From Muricauda sp. MAR_2010_75 (lineage in GTDB: Bacteria > Bacteroidota > Bacteroidia > Flavobacteriales > Flavobacteriaceae), in assembly GCF_000745185.1 (NCBI RefSeq), contig NZ_JQNJ01000001.1, positions 3,268,501 to 3,332,500 of the forward strand: a DNA stretch of 64,000 bases, written 5' to 3'. A program made the translations under genes and the position numbers. This document shows positions 1-8,164 of the stretch, piece after piece. The notes under the pieces were generated by a model that was not told the origin of the DNA, ran no database searches, and worked only from the letters and a program-made list of their open reading frames with translations. The number at the start of each line of letters is the position of its first letter. Positions within the stretch are counted from its first letter, which is position 1.

Positions 1-153
1 ATTTTCGGCGGCTCTCTTCTTAGGCCCTCACCTTCGGTAATGTTGGGGTTTCTGGGTTTGGCAATTGGTATTGTTTACCCTTCTTTATCCGCTCTGTTGA
101 GTACTCAAAGGTTACACAGCGTAAATCCTATCAATCTATTGTACGATCGTTAA
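1..153 (+). CDS. ABC transporter permease, FtsX/MacB-like (C-terminal end only)
   Basis: Frame 1 is open from the first base to a TAA at 151-153 and encodes the last 50 residues of a protein. The fragment has one hydrophobic stretch (around MLGFLGLAIGIVYPSLSALL) followed by a basic segment and the ending NPINLLYDR. A final transmembrane helix followed by an 'R..x.xPI..L' tail is typical of FtsX-domain permeases of the MacB/LolE type. The ATPase gene at 2058 in the same operon would be its natural partner. The family assignment rests on this short tail and on context only, because the rest lies outside the window. Confidence 0.55.
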   Translation: MFGGSLLRPSPSVMLGFLGLAIGIVYPSLSALLSTQRLHSVNPINLLYDR

Positions 154-175
154 AACTATAGTTAAAAATAGAACT

Positions 176-889
176 ATGAAATTCAAAATATTTCTCTGCT
201 GCGTGGTACTTCATACCGTAACTTTTGGACAGCAAAGCTCAGCAAATGAAGTTCTTGAACTTCTTGACCGAAATTTCTTTTCCGCCAATATGGAGTATGA
301 TATGGAGATGAGCATTTATAAAAAGGAAAAGGTAAAGAGGTCCTACTTCATGCATGTATTTAAAAAAGATGATAAACTTAGACTTGAAATTGTTAAGCCA
401 AATATTGAGAAAGATCGCCGTATCCTCAACGATGGTGATAATCTTTGGATGTACCTGCCAAGATCGAGCAAATTGATCAAAATCCCATATAAACAAGCCT
501 TCTTGGGAGGAGATGCTTCCAATCGGGATATTTTGAGAGTATCGTTGGTTGATGATTATAAAGTCACAAAAATGGAGACTAACAACGAAACTCAAATTCT
601 GTATTTGGAAGCCAATGACCTTAGTGTTTCCTATAATAAGGTAATCTTCTACCTGAATCGCGAAAACTTCGCTCCGATAAAGCAGGAAATGCAAAGTCTT
701 TCCGGAAAAACCATTAAAACTATTAACTATGAGGATATTGAAGTGATTGACGGTAAATACATCCCGACCAGGTTTACCATAGTAGATGCACTTCAGGGGG
801 ATACCAAGACTGTATTTCTTTATTCAAATCTCCTCTTGGAAGTACATCAACCAGATGTGTTTTTTACAACGGGATCGTTAAGTAAATAA
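176..889 (+). CDS. LolA-like outer membrane lipoprotein-sorting protein
   Basis: The product is 237 residues with an N-terminal signal peptide ending near residue 18 (FGQQSS). The mature part reads like the LolA_like family (PF17131 type): KLRLEIVKPNIEKDRRIL, then DGDNLWMYLPRSSKLIKIP, then a region rich in beta strands. Family members carry hydrophobic molecules across the periplasm and often sit beside exporters. Here it lies 22 bp after the permease end and 21 bp before the outer-membrane protein. Its presence in a lipid/polyene-type cluster suggests it escorts the hydrophobic product rather than acting as the housekeeping LolA. The family call is by sequence pattern; the cargo is inferred. 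Confidence 0.8.
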   Translation: MKFKIFLCCVVLHTVTFGQQSSANEVLELLDRNFFSANMEYDMEMSIYKKEKVKRSYFMHVFKKDDKLRLEIVKPNIEKDRRILNDGDNLWMYLPRSSKLIKIPYKQAFLGGDASNRDILRVSLVDDYKVTKMETNNETQILYLEANDLSVSYNKVIFYLNRENFAPIKQEMQSLSGKTIKTINYEDIEVIDGKYIPTRFTIVDALQGDTKTVFLYSNLLLEVHQPDVFFTTGSLSK

Positions 890-910
890 ACGAGAACTTA
901 TGAATTGATA

Positions 911-2041
911 ATGCTGCGCATTAGGATAATCCATTTTACTATTTGGGGGATTTTATTCCCATATACTTTGTCAGGCCAGATTGATGTGTCTTTTCGATTA
1001 ATTAATGAAAACCTTTTGACCTATAACAATGTGGAAAATGCATCCAAGGCCAATCCTGATAATCTTTTAGACTTAAATGAACTAGAGGCCGAAAATCGTT
1101 TTTTCCCTGTCTTTATGGCAAAATATGAAAAGCTGAAAGTACAATTCGAACCTAAGCTATTAACTGATCCAATACAGGAAAATGTTACTCTGAGTGTGAA
1201 TGAACTATACACACAGTATGAGGTGTCAAGCAATCTTTTTGTAAAACTCGGTAAAGAGCGCATTAATTGGGGAACCGGTAATGTATGGAATCCGACCAAT
1301 CCATTCTTACAGCGAGACCCTTTTCGTCTAAACAATCGATTGGAAGGAGTGGTGTTGACAGATTTTGAACTCCTACTTAAGGAATTGGATTGGCAAATTA
1401 TCTTCGCTCCGGATAAGGACTTTAACAGTACTACTATCGCTACTCGATTGAACACCCATATTAAGGCCACATCATTTTCATTTAGCTATGCCTATCTTGG
1501 GGAGAATAAACAACAAATGGGGGCAGATTTTAGTTATGGCGGTGATAACTTTACTTTTTACGGAGAGGCAGTGGTCAGAAACTTTTCCAATACTGCTCTA
1601 GTCGACAATTTAGGAATCGCAGAGCCGAACAGGCAAAAGAGTGGGCTGCAAGACCCCTACGTTGAATCCCTTCTCGGTACGATGATAAACATTTCGTCAA
1701 AGAGCCAGATGATTGCGGAATACCGGTTTCGTGAGGATTATAATACTTCTATGTCGAATAGGAACTTTGAGAATAATCTTCCCGATAACATGGCATTTTA
1801 TGACCCTATTTCAATGGGAAGACACAGTTTTTATGGTCAACTGAATTTCCGGGATACTTATGAAAAACACAAAGTGGCCACTAACATCTTCTTTGATCCA
1901 ATAAGCAGTCAAATTGTACTGTTTCCCGAATATTCATACACAGGAGACTACTTCAAATTTGAATTTACAACCTTCATTTATCATAACTCATTATCGATTT
2001 ACAACTTTCAAAGTAGAGTTGTACTTTCATTATTTTTCTGA
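911..2041 (+). CDS. Putative outer-membrane beta-barrel protein of the export block
   Basis: The start is taken at ATG 911; an upstream TTG at 905 is in frame but less likely. The protein is about 376 residues with a signal peptide (hydrophobic residues 7-22, cleavage near LSGQ). The body alternates short hydrophobic and polar stretches and ends in an aromatic C-terminus (VVLSLFF), as expected of an outer-membrane barrel. It contains KERINWGTGNVWNPTNPF, a stretch I associate with DUF1302/alginate-porin-like barrels found beside LolA-like proteins and exporters. It may form the outer-membrane step of the export path with the permease, LolA-like protein and ATPase. No exact family is claimed. 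Confidence 0.6.
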   Translation: MLRIRIIHFTIWGILFPYTLSGQIDVSFRLINENLLTYNNVENASKANPDNLLDLNELEAENRFFPVFMAKYEKLKVQFEPKLLTDPIQENVTLSVNELYTQYEVSSNLFVKLGKERINWGTGNVWNPTNPFLQRDPFRLNNRLEGVVLTDFELLLKELDWQIIFAPDKDFNSTTIATRLNTHIKATSFSFSYAYLGENKQQMGADFSYGGDNFTFYGEAVVRNFSNTALVDNLGIAEPNRQKSGLQDPYVESLLGTMINISSKSQMIAEYRFREDYNTSMSNRNFENNLPDNMAFYDPISMGRHSFYGQLNFRDTYEKHKVATNIFFDPISSQIVLFPEYSYTGDYFKFEFTTFIYHNSLSIYNFQSRVVLSLFF

Positions 2042-2057
2042 CTTAATCTAAGTGCAT

Positions 2058-2774
2058 ATGGAATCAAATCAACTAATTAAACTCGATGGTATTGGTAAAT
2101 CATATACCATGGGTAAAAATAAAGTAATTGTACTGAATAACATTACTGTGACCTTTGGTTCTGGTTGTTTTAGTGTCATAGCGGGACCTTCTGGATCTGG
2201 AAAATCAACCTTGCTTAATATACTTGGATGTTTGGATCAACCGGATAGTGGAACTTACTATTTAAATGACTTTCTTGTTGACTTCAAAAAGAAAAAGAAA
2301 TTCGCAAAAATTCGCAAAGATAATTTTGGTTTTGTTTTTCAGTCTTTTAACCTTATTCCAGTATTAAGCGCAAAGGAGAATGTGGAGTTGCCGATGCATT
2401 TGCATGACTATACGCCAAGCGAACGGAATGAAATATCCATGGAAATACTTAACTTAGTTGGGCTGGGTGATAAAATGGATAATAAACCGTCAGAACTTTC
2501 AGGAGGTCAGCAGCAACGTGTGGCTATTGCACGTGCCATCGCAACAAGACCCAAGGTAGTTTTCGCCGACGAACCTACCGCAAATTTAGATAGAAAGAAT
2601 GCAGAGAACATTGTGGGTTTGATGCAGAGGCTTAACGAAGATCAGGGCATTTCATTCGTATTTGCCAGCCATGATGAAACGGTCATTGGATCCGCAAAGG
2701 AATTATACACTATAGAAAATGGAAAATTGGCACCTCAGCAAAAACCAAACTCTACTATTTTGATTGAACCTTAG
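2058..2774 (+). CDS. ABC transporter ATP-binding protein (LolD/MacB type)
   Basis: A 238-residue stand-alone ATPase. All catalytic motifs are intact: Walker A GPSGSGKST (about residue 42), Q-loop FGFVFQSFNLIPVLSA, signature LSGGQQQR, Walker B VVFADEPTANLD and an H-loop in FVFASHDE. The Q-loop context and 'EPTANLD' are typical of the LolD/FtsE/MacB branch that powers FtsX-type permeases. ATG 2058 is preferred over GTG 2052. It follows the barrel gene by 16 bp, so the permease, LolA-like protein, barrel and ATPase form one export module. The substrate is inferred to be the product of the downstream biosynthetic genes. Confidence 0.9.
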   Translation: MESNQLIKLDGIGKSYTMGKNKVIVLNNITVTFGSGCFSVIAGPSGSGKSTLLNILGCLDQPDSGTYYLNDFLVDFKKKKKFAKIRKDNFGFVFQSFNLIPVLSAKENVELPMHLHDYTPSERNEISMEILNLVGLGDKMDNKPSELSGGQQQRVAIARAIATRPKVVFADEPTANLDRKNAENIVGLMQRLNEDQGISFVFASHDETVIGSAKELYTIENGKLAPQQKPNSTILIEP

Positions 2775-2828
2775 TTTTCAACTCATTTGTGGCCTAGACT
2801 AAATTGAATTGAGCGATAAATATTTGTG

Positions 2829-3281
2829 ATGTCGATGAGAGACAAAAATGAAATACAGATTGTTCCTAGATGGAATGAAATTGATTCAACTCTTGAAGTA
2901 CATCATTCAATCTATTGGGTTTGGTTTGAGGAAGCCCGTTTAAACTTCCTCAAAAAAATTTTGGATATAACCTATGATGACCTAAGACAATCCCCATTTT
3001 ATTTGCAAGTTGTTCAGTGCGATTGTAAATTTTTGAAAACGGTATACATCGAATCTGAACTGGCAGTAGCTGCAAGACTGAAAATTACGGACAAACCATT
3101 TATAGATTTCGAATATCATATTTGGGATAGTAATAAAAATACTCTTTTCACAAAAGCTAACACGCGTCAGGCGATAGTATCAAAAGACTTTGAAGTTCAA
3201 TTAACGATGCCTGAGGTATTGCAGGAGGCGATTAGTAAGTCTTATGATCAATCTCCCTTTGCCTTTTTCTACGCAGATTAG
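2829..3281 (+). CDS. Hotdog-fold acyl-ACP/acyl-CoA thioesterase (4HBT/FcbC-like), first copy
   Basis: A 150-residue single-domain protein. The N-terminal motif RWNEIDSTLEVHHSIYWVWF followed by EEAR matches the active-site helix region of YbgC/FcbC-type 4HBT thioesterases (E.D...VHHS.Y..W.EEAR). These enzymes release fatty or aromatic acyl groups from CoA or ACP. The gene sits 54 bp after the ABC ATPase and 45 bp before the first BtrH-like gene. A second, divergent copy ends the operon at 15,795. Two 4HBT proteins are also common in aryl-polyene-type clusters. The acyl chain it handles is not deducible. Confidence 0.8.
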   Translation: MSMRDKNEIQIVPRWNEIDSTLEVHHSIYWVWFEEARLNFLKKILDITYDDLRQSPFYLQVVQCDCKFLKTVYIESELAVAARLKITDKPFIDFEYHIWDSNKNTLFTKANTRQAIVSKDFEVQLTMPEVLQEAISKSYDQSPFAFFYAD

Positions 3282-3326
3282 GTTATTTGAATAAACTTAT
3301 CCATTTACAACTATTACTTCTAGCCA

Positions 3327-4394
3327 ATGAGACAGTCTCATTTTTTGATTAGATCTCCTTATGTCAAAATGGCATATGGAAATAATGGTGCTTTCTGTCT
3401 GTCCAGACATCTAATGGAAGAGAATGGTTATACTATGGACCATAGGTTATGTTGTTTACTTTCCTCATCATTTGGTCTTTATTCCAAGCAAATTGCCCCC
3501 CCACTGATAAGTGCCCCGGGAGAATTATCACTTGGAAAGAGCTATGCAACATCCTCGGGTCATTTCTTTCTTGAAACATTCGCTAACCAATGTGGTTTTG
3601 AACTCTATTCACTGCATGATTATGAGAATGTAGATGAAGTTGATTGGTTGATCAAAGAGATGGTAGTCAATAAAAGAAAGTTCCTCGTACAACTTGGGCT
3701 TTCCGTTTTGCTGGATGAAGGCATTATCAGTGACAACATGGATAATACTCCAGTATTCGCTATCATTGGCCCTTTGGATGAGAATATCCATGCAAAAAAC
3801 TACAATACAGGTCTTGGATTCCATTTGCAATTCACAGCAAAGCGTTCATTGATTTTGGAACCAAGTGAATTCAAAAAGCATTGGATTGTCAAATCTTCTC
3901 AATTAAATGCACGCAGATATGTGATCATGAGTACAATTCCCCAGTCGGATTTTGCTTCTTTTGATAAATATCCCTTGCGGGTCGCTTTGATACGGCATTA
4001 TGCTTTATTAAAACAGAAAACAGCCAATAGTAATTCTTCTCTGCTAGAAAAACTATTGGCCAATATATCAAATGAAGGGTCAGTAGAGGAAATTGCAAGA
4101 CATAGGGAGTACTGGATGCGATCATTTCTTGCCATGGCTGCTAAAGGTGAGCGTGAAATGAACCGTCTCTATTTTGCCGATTGTCTTCGCTATGGTACGG
4201 AGAAATCCTGGTTTACGGCAAATCGAACTATAAAAGCCTACGAAGATGCTGGGAGAACATGGCAAGACCTTCAATTTCTTATAGAACACGGAAATGAGTG
4301 TTTGCTTAAAGTTGAACTTATCGAGGCTTATAAGGAATTGTTATCTAAAGAGGAAAAAGCCATTCAATGCTATTATAAAGATTTAATTCAATGA
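3327..4394 (+). CDS. BtrH-like papain-fold protein, copy 1 (divergent; putative acyltransferase)
   Basis: A 355-residue soluble protein with no signal peptide. I read it as a divergent member of the butirosin-H N-terminal-domain group because its layout matches the next gene: a Cys in NNGAFCLSRHLMEENGY, about 20 residues later a loop LCCLLSSSFGLYS, then a His in GFHLQFT near residue 165, and a helical C-terminal half. In that family the conserved Cys and His form a papain-like site; BtrH itself moves an acyl group from a carrier protein to an amine of an aminoglycoside. It overlaps the next gene by 4 bp (ATGA). The similarity is weak, so another papain-fold function is possible. Confidence 0.5.
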   Translation: MRQSHFLIRSPYVKMAYGNNGAFCLSRHLMEENGYTMDHRLCCLLSSSFGLYSKQIAPPLISAPGELSLGKSYATSSGHFFLETFANQCGFELYSLHDYENVDEVDWLIKEMVVNKRKFLVQLGLSVLLDEGIISDNMDNTPVFAIIGPLDENIHAKNYNTGLGFHLQFTAKRSLILEPSEFKKHWIVKSSQLNARRYVIMSTIPQSDFASFDKYPLRVALIRHYALLKQKTANSNSSLLEKLLANISNEGSVEEIARHREYWMRSFLAMAAKGEREMNRLYFADCLRYGTEKSWFTANRTIKAYEDAGRTWQDLQFLIEHGNECLLKVELIEAYKELLSKEEKAIQCYYKDLIQ

Positions 4395-5479
4395 TCAGAA
4401 CGACATATTCAAATAAGGTTCACAATTTTGCTCATGAACCTGGGAGTAATTGCTCGGTTTCCTCATGGAGTGGGATAATGAGAAACCAAGGTTTTAGATA
4501 TGATCAGATCGATGTTTTTGGGATAGGTTGCGGATTTGCTTTTAACTACTCCGCTATTGCGAGCCAAAAGCAATTTAATATGCCGATTACTTCAGATAAT
4601 ATTGCCATTGACTTTCTCACAAATATCGGAATCGGGGGAGAAACGATTACACTTCGGAACAACAGTGAGGCTTTAAACCAGATCATTAACTGTATTGATC
4701 GTGGATTTCCAGTGGCTGTAAAGATTAACCCATTATATTCGAGCAATCTCTATACACGTACGGATTCAAGACATAGACGCTATCTTTCCCAACATTGGAT
4801 TGTAGTTATTGGTTATGATTTGAATAAACATGAATTGTACTTTTTCGATAGTGCAAAACTGAGCATAACTAAAATGAGCATAGAGGATTTCAAGGAGGGG
4901 AGAAACTCGGGAAGTTTTAATCAAAATCCACAAAATTATTTTTTGAGTATTCAGTTTCCAGATGAAGTTCTTAATCGAAACATCTCGTATTACCTGAGTC
5001 TGAAAAAAGTAGTTCATCGATTTCTCTATGTTGAGAAATATACCAATTTGTCCATTTATACGGGAAGCTATGGCTACCAGAAAGCAATACGACATATTGC
5101 CATTTGGAATAAAATGCTATCCGAGAAAAAATTATCCGAAACTCTCGCCGCTCTTAAAATTACTTTGACAGTTTCGGGTATGGCCAGAGGAGCATACCGC
5201 TTTAACTTTTCAGAATACTTGAATAGATGTGCTTCGGAATTGAATTCGGATGCACTGATTCTTATTGCAGGCCAATTCAGACTATCGGGAAGTCTTTGGC
5301 AGGAATTCATTGAGTTCCTGGACAAGGTAGCGGAAAATCCATTGAATGACTCCCATTGGGGGGCAAATTCCAATTTGGTTAAGAAACTAAGGGAGCTTTA
5401 TGAACTGGAGTTGAAGGCAATTCAAGATTTGGAATCAATACTTTCAAAACTATCGGTATCTGAACTCATGAAGGCTTGA
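4391..5479 (+). CDS. BtrH N-terminal-domain protein, copy 2 (putative acyltransferase)
   Basis: A 362-residue protein and the clearest BtrH-like member of the three. GSNCSVSSWSGIMRNQGF supplies the likely nucleophile Cys21, followed by the family's VFGIGCGFAFNY loop. HWIVVIGYD with FFDSAK supplies the His and Asp of a papain-like site. The C-terminal third is helical. Known members transfer acyl groups from a carrier protein to amines or hydroxyls (BtrH in butirosin synthesis). Its start overlaps copy 1 by 4 bp and its end overlaps the possible TTG start of the next glycosyltransferase, which indicates tight translational coupling. The acceptor is inferred to be an amino sugar made by the neighbouring glycosyltransferases and PIG-L deacetylase. 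Confidence 0.75.
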   Translation: MIRTTYSNKVHNFAHEPGSNCSVSSWSGIMRNQGFRYDQIDVFGIGCGFAFNYSAIASQKQFNMPITSDNIAIDFLTNIGIGGETITLRNNSEALNQIINCIDRGFPVAVKINPLYSSNLYTRTDSRHRRYLSQHWIVVIGYDLNKHELYFFDSAKLSITKMSIEDFKEGRNSGSFNQNPQNYFLSIQFPDEVLNRNISYYLSLKKVVHRFLYVEKYTNLSIYTGSYGYQKAIRHIAIWNKMLSEKKLSETLAALKITLTVSGMARGAYRFNFSEYLNRCASELNSDALILIAGQFRLSGSLWQEFIEFLDKVAENPLNDSHWGANSNLVKKLRELYELELKAIQDLESILSKLSVSELMKA

Positions 5480-5499
5480 ATTCTAAAGTGATCAATAGA

Positions 5500-6309
5500 A
5501 TGGAAGATAATTGTTGCAAGCTCGTTTCTTGTATATGTGTTACCTATAACAGAGTCTCTTTTTTAAAGAAATCTATTCGTTGTTTTCTGTCTCAGACGTA
5601 TCCCAGAACTGAACTACTAGTCATTTACCGTGCTGATGACTATCAAACCAAGGAATATTTAGATTCTTTGGAAAATGAAAACATTGTCGGGCATGCGTTA
5701 AACTCGCCAAAACTTACACTGGGGGATATTAGAAACCAAGCAGTCTCCATTTCCAATGGCACGTATTTTTGTAATTGGGATGATGACGATTGGTATCATC
5801 CAGATCGAATTATGCGGCAAGTTGAGTTTCTCGAGAGAACGGGGCAGAAAGCGGTAGTACTTACCAATCTCTTGGTTTATGACCAACGTACCGGTAATGC
5901 ATACTTCTCTATGTTCAGATTGTGGGAAACAAGTTTGCTCTGCAAAAAGCAATGCATTAATGAGGACCTTAAATATGGTTCTCGTCAACGTGGTGAGGAT
6001 GCAATCCTGGTCAATGCAATGATGGAAAAAGGCGGTGTTGTTCCACTTTCCCAACCCAATTTGGTCATATACTTTATCCATGGAAATAATACCATGAACA
6101 GGGATCATTTTGAAAAACTATTCAAATTATCACAGCCTTTGTCAATGGATAAATCAGAAATGGTTAGGGGGATTATTGAAGGTGAAATAAGCAATGGAGA
6201 AGCAAAAATGCTTCTTTCTGGAAATGACTTTCTCAAAGATCTAAACTGCTTCCATAAGAAAGCGGGTTATCTCTCTTTGTCGGGTCTCACAATTTATCGC
6301 AGTGCTTAA
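5500..6309 (+). CDS. Family 2 glycosyltransferase (GT-A fold), copy 1
   Basis: A 269-residue protein starting at ATG 5500; in-frame TTG 5476 and GTG 5488 would overlap the previous gene. The N-terminus is SCICVTYNRVSFLKKSI, the usual GT2 opening. The metal/nucleotide-sugar motif is FCNWDDDDWYHP around residue 95. The expected late acidic motif appears as RQRGEDAI. There are no membrane helices, so it is presumably cytosolic. It probably transfers one sugar residue in the synthesis of the cluster's product. Donor and acceptor cannot be told from the sequence. Confidence 0.8.
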   Translation: MEDNCCKLVSCICVTYNRVSFLKKSIRCFLSQTYPRTELLVIYRADDYQTKEYLDSLENENIVGHALNSPKLTLGDIRNQAVSISNGTYFCNWDDDDWYHPDRIMRQVEFLERTGQKAVVLTNLLVYDQRTGNAYFSMFRLWETSLLCKKQCINEDLKYGSRQRGEDAILVNAMMEKGGVVPLSQPNLVIYFIHGNNTMNRDHFEKLFKLSQPLSMDKSEMVRGIIEGEISNGEAKMLLSGNDFLKDLNCFHKKAGYLSLSGLTIYRSA

Positions 6310-6402
6310 ATAAGTTGTCCCAATTGGATAGGGTTTCAAGTATTAACTTTTTTTTAATGAACGGCCAGCCTGAGGTGCTGGATACAATAATTATTAACTC
6401 TC

Positions 6403-6822
6403 ATGAAAATCTTTATATACATCGTACTGCTGATTTTCTTCATGATTCAATTCGAACATCCAAATACAACCGGATCTCTAGAAGTAGTCCTTACCAATCT
6501 TGAGAGCGATGATGGAATGGTCCTGATTGGGATTTATAATGAAGAGAATCAATGGCTAACCAAACAATATGCTGGTGAGAAAGCTTTGATAAGCAGTGGA
6601 ACGGCTGTGGCAACATTTACAGATTTACCCTATGGCAACTATGCGATTTCCTGTTTTCATGATGTAAACAATAACGACAAATTCGATATCGGTTTTCTGG
6701 GGCTACCAAAAGAACCGTATGCGTTTTCCAATAATGTTAAATCGCTATTTGGGCCACCGGGTTGGAAGAAAGCGGTATTCACCTTCTCTTCCAATCAAAA
6801 AACAATACGTATTAAATTTTAA
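6403..6822 (+). CDS. DUF2141 family small exported protein
   Basis: A 139-residue protein with a hydrophobic N-terminal signal (MKIFIYIVLLIFFMIQF) and an all-beta mature part. The sequence LPYGNYAISCFHDVNNNDKF, then GFLGLPKEPYAFSN, is characteristic of DUF2141, a small transthyretin-like domain of unknown role that is common in Bacteroidota and proteobacterial envelopes. It lies 93 bp after the first glycosyltransferase and 9 bp before the second. It is an unusual guest in a biosynthetic operon and may act in the periplasm on or with the exported product. Confidence 0.8.
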   Translation: MKIFIYIVLLIFFMIQFEHPNTTGSLEVVLTNLESDDGMVLIGIYNEENQWLTKQYAGEKALISSGTAVATFTDLPYGNYAISCFHDVNNNDKFDIGFLGLPKEPYAFSNNVKSLFGPPGWKKAVFTFSSNQKTIRIKF

Positions 6823-6831
6823 AAATTTGTC

Positions 6832-7629
6832 ATGGAACCTGGAGAAATAACATATGGAGTGTCTGTAATCCTTAATATTTACAAACGTCCCTATTTTGAA
6901 GAGCAAATTGAGGCTATTCTATCGCAGTCCTTACCTGTTGAAAATGTAATTATTATCCATAATGAAGATTATATTGAAATCCCAGAGGATATCAAAACCA
7001 GTATTAAATCCAGACATTCCAATTTGTACTTTATCGAATCTGAGTTTAATCTGAAATACTTCGCCCGATTTCATATTGCCGCTAGTTTGGAAACCCCCTT
7101 TGTTTACATTATTGATGACGATGTTATTCCAACACCGGGGTGGATTGAAAGATGTTACCACGCCTGTATCGAATTAGGGGCAATAATTTCTGGAACGGGG
7201 AGATGTTTGGAGGACGGTTGCTATTCCGTAGCGGATTCAAAAATAAGCACCGATACGTTTGTCGGCGACATGATTAATCCAAAGTTCAATTGTATCAGGG
7301 ATTTAACACAAGTAGACTACGCCTGTAGTAGCTATTTCTTCAGAAGGGAATGGTTAGATTATTTCTTCCGGTACACTCCGCTAATGCTCAACAATGGTGA
7401 AGATATCCATTTATCTGCTTCATGTATGGTGGCAGCGGGAATTCCCACCTTCGTTTTACCGCAAAACGAATTTGATAGTAGCAATATAAGGATACATTAC
7501 GGAGGGGATTCGATGGCCACATGGAAAAAAAATAAATTCTTCGCCCAAAGAAAAGATATTATAAAATACTGGATACAGGAACATGGTTGGATTCCCTTAA
7601 GGTGGACAAAGGATAAAATTGTTGTATAA
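6832..7629 (+). CDS. Family 2-like glycosyltransferase, copy 2
   Basis: A 265-residue protein. The N-terminus GVSVILNIYKRPYFEEQIEA and the metal-binding motif VYIIDDDVIPTPGW (about residues 89-102) fit a GT-A family 2 enzyme. NNGEDIHLSASCMVAAG supplies the late acidic motif. The sequence also resembles the DUF-type glycosyltransferases found in lipooligosaccharide loci. It follows the DUF2141 gene by 9 bp, while the next coding start is about 100 bp away. The specificity is unknown. Confidence 0.7.
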   Translation: MEPGEITYGVSVILNIYKRPYFEEQIEAILSQSLPVENVIIIHNEDYIEIPEDIKTSIKSRHSNLYFIESEFNLKYFARFHIAASLETPFVYIIDDDVIPTPGWIERCYHACIELGAIISGTGRCLEDGCYSVADSKISTDTFVGDMINPKFNCIRDLTQVDYACSSYFFRREWLDYFFRYTPLMLNNGEDIHLSASCMVAAGIPTFVLPQNEFDSSNIRIHYGGDSMATWKKNKFFAQRKDIIKYWIQEHGWIPLRWTKDKIVV

Positions 7630-7733
7630 CAATCTGAACAATTATTTCCCAACACATTAGCATTGCCAGACTGGTAATTTCCCAACTTTATTTGATCAGG
7701 TATCTCTAATTGACACTATTAAATTCTTTGTAT

Positions 7734-8159
7734 ATGACCTTATTACGATATGAGCAAATCGCAGATCGCATCCCCCAGCGATTCCCCTTTCTGTTGGTAG
7801 ATAAAATAATAAAAGTGAACAAAAAGGAAGTGATTGGTGTAAAGCATGTTAGTCTCACCGATCCTTATTTGGTCGGACACTTTCCCGGAAATCCAGTATT
7901 TCCTGGAGTATTACTTGTAGAGGCAAGTGCCCAAACCGGTGGTATAATGATTGCGGAACATCCGGGCTACGACTGTAGAGGATACATTGCTATGCTAAAC
8001 AATTTCAAATTTGTAGACTTTATTCTACCCGGAGACTCAATACAAATCCACTGTAAATTAATAAATATGATTGGCAAGTTTGTTAAAGTCGATGTTTCGG
8101 CGAGTGTGGAAGACCGAATTGTCGGTAAAGGAATGATTACGTATAACTTCGAAAAATAG
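7734..8159 (+). CDS. 3-hydroxyacyl-ACP dehydratase, FabZ-like
   Basis: A 141-residue protein; ATG 7734 gives the normal FabZ length and replaces an in-frame TTG at 7710. The motifs IPQRFPFLLVDKI and VGHFPGNPVFPGVLLVEASAQ contain the hotdog-fold His and the Glu of the dehydratase site. The enzyme removes water from 3-hydroxyacyl-ACP to give the 2-enoyl chain. It is followed 5 bp later by the ketosynthase-like gene, so it is probably dedicated to this cluster rather than to housekeeping fatty acid synthesis. With no enoyl reductase nearby, it would leave double bonds in place, in line with a polyene-type chain. Confidence 0.9.
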   Translation: MTLLRYEQIADRIPQRFPFLLVDKIIKVNKKEVIGVKHVSLTDPYLVGHFPGNPVFPGVLLVEASAQTGGIMIAEHPGYDCRGYIAMLNNFKFVDFILPGDSIQIHCKLINMIGKFVKVDVSASVEDRIVGKGMITYNFEK

Positions 8160-8164
8160 GAACA

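Noticed and set aside
6315..6503. A 62-codon frame on the plus strand between the first glycosyltransferase and the DUF2141 gene
   Set aside because: It overlaps the start of the well-supported DUF2141 gene in another frame and has no protein-like features.
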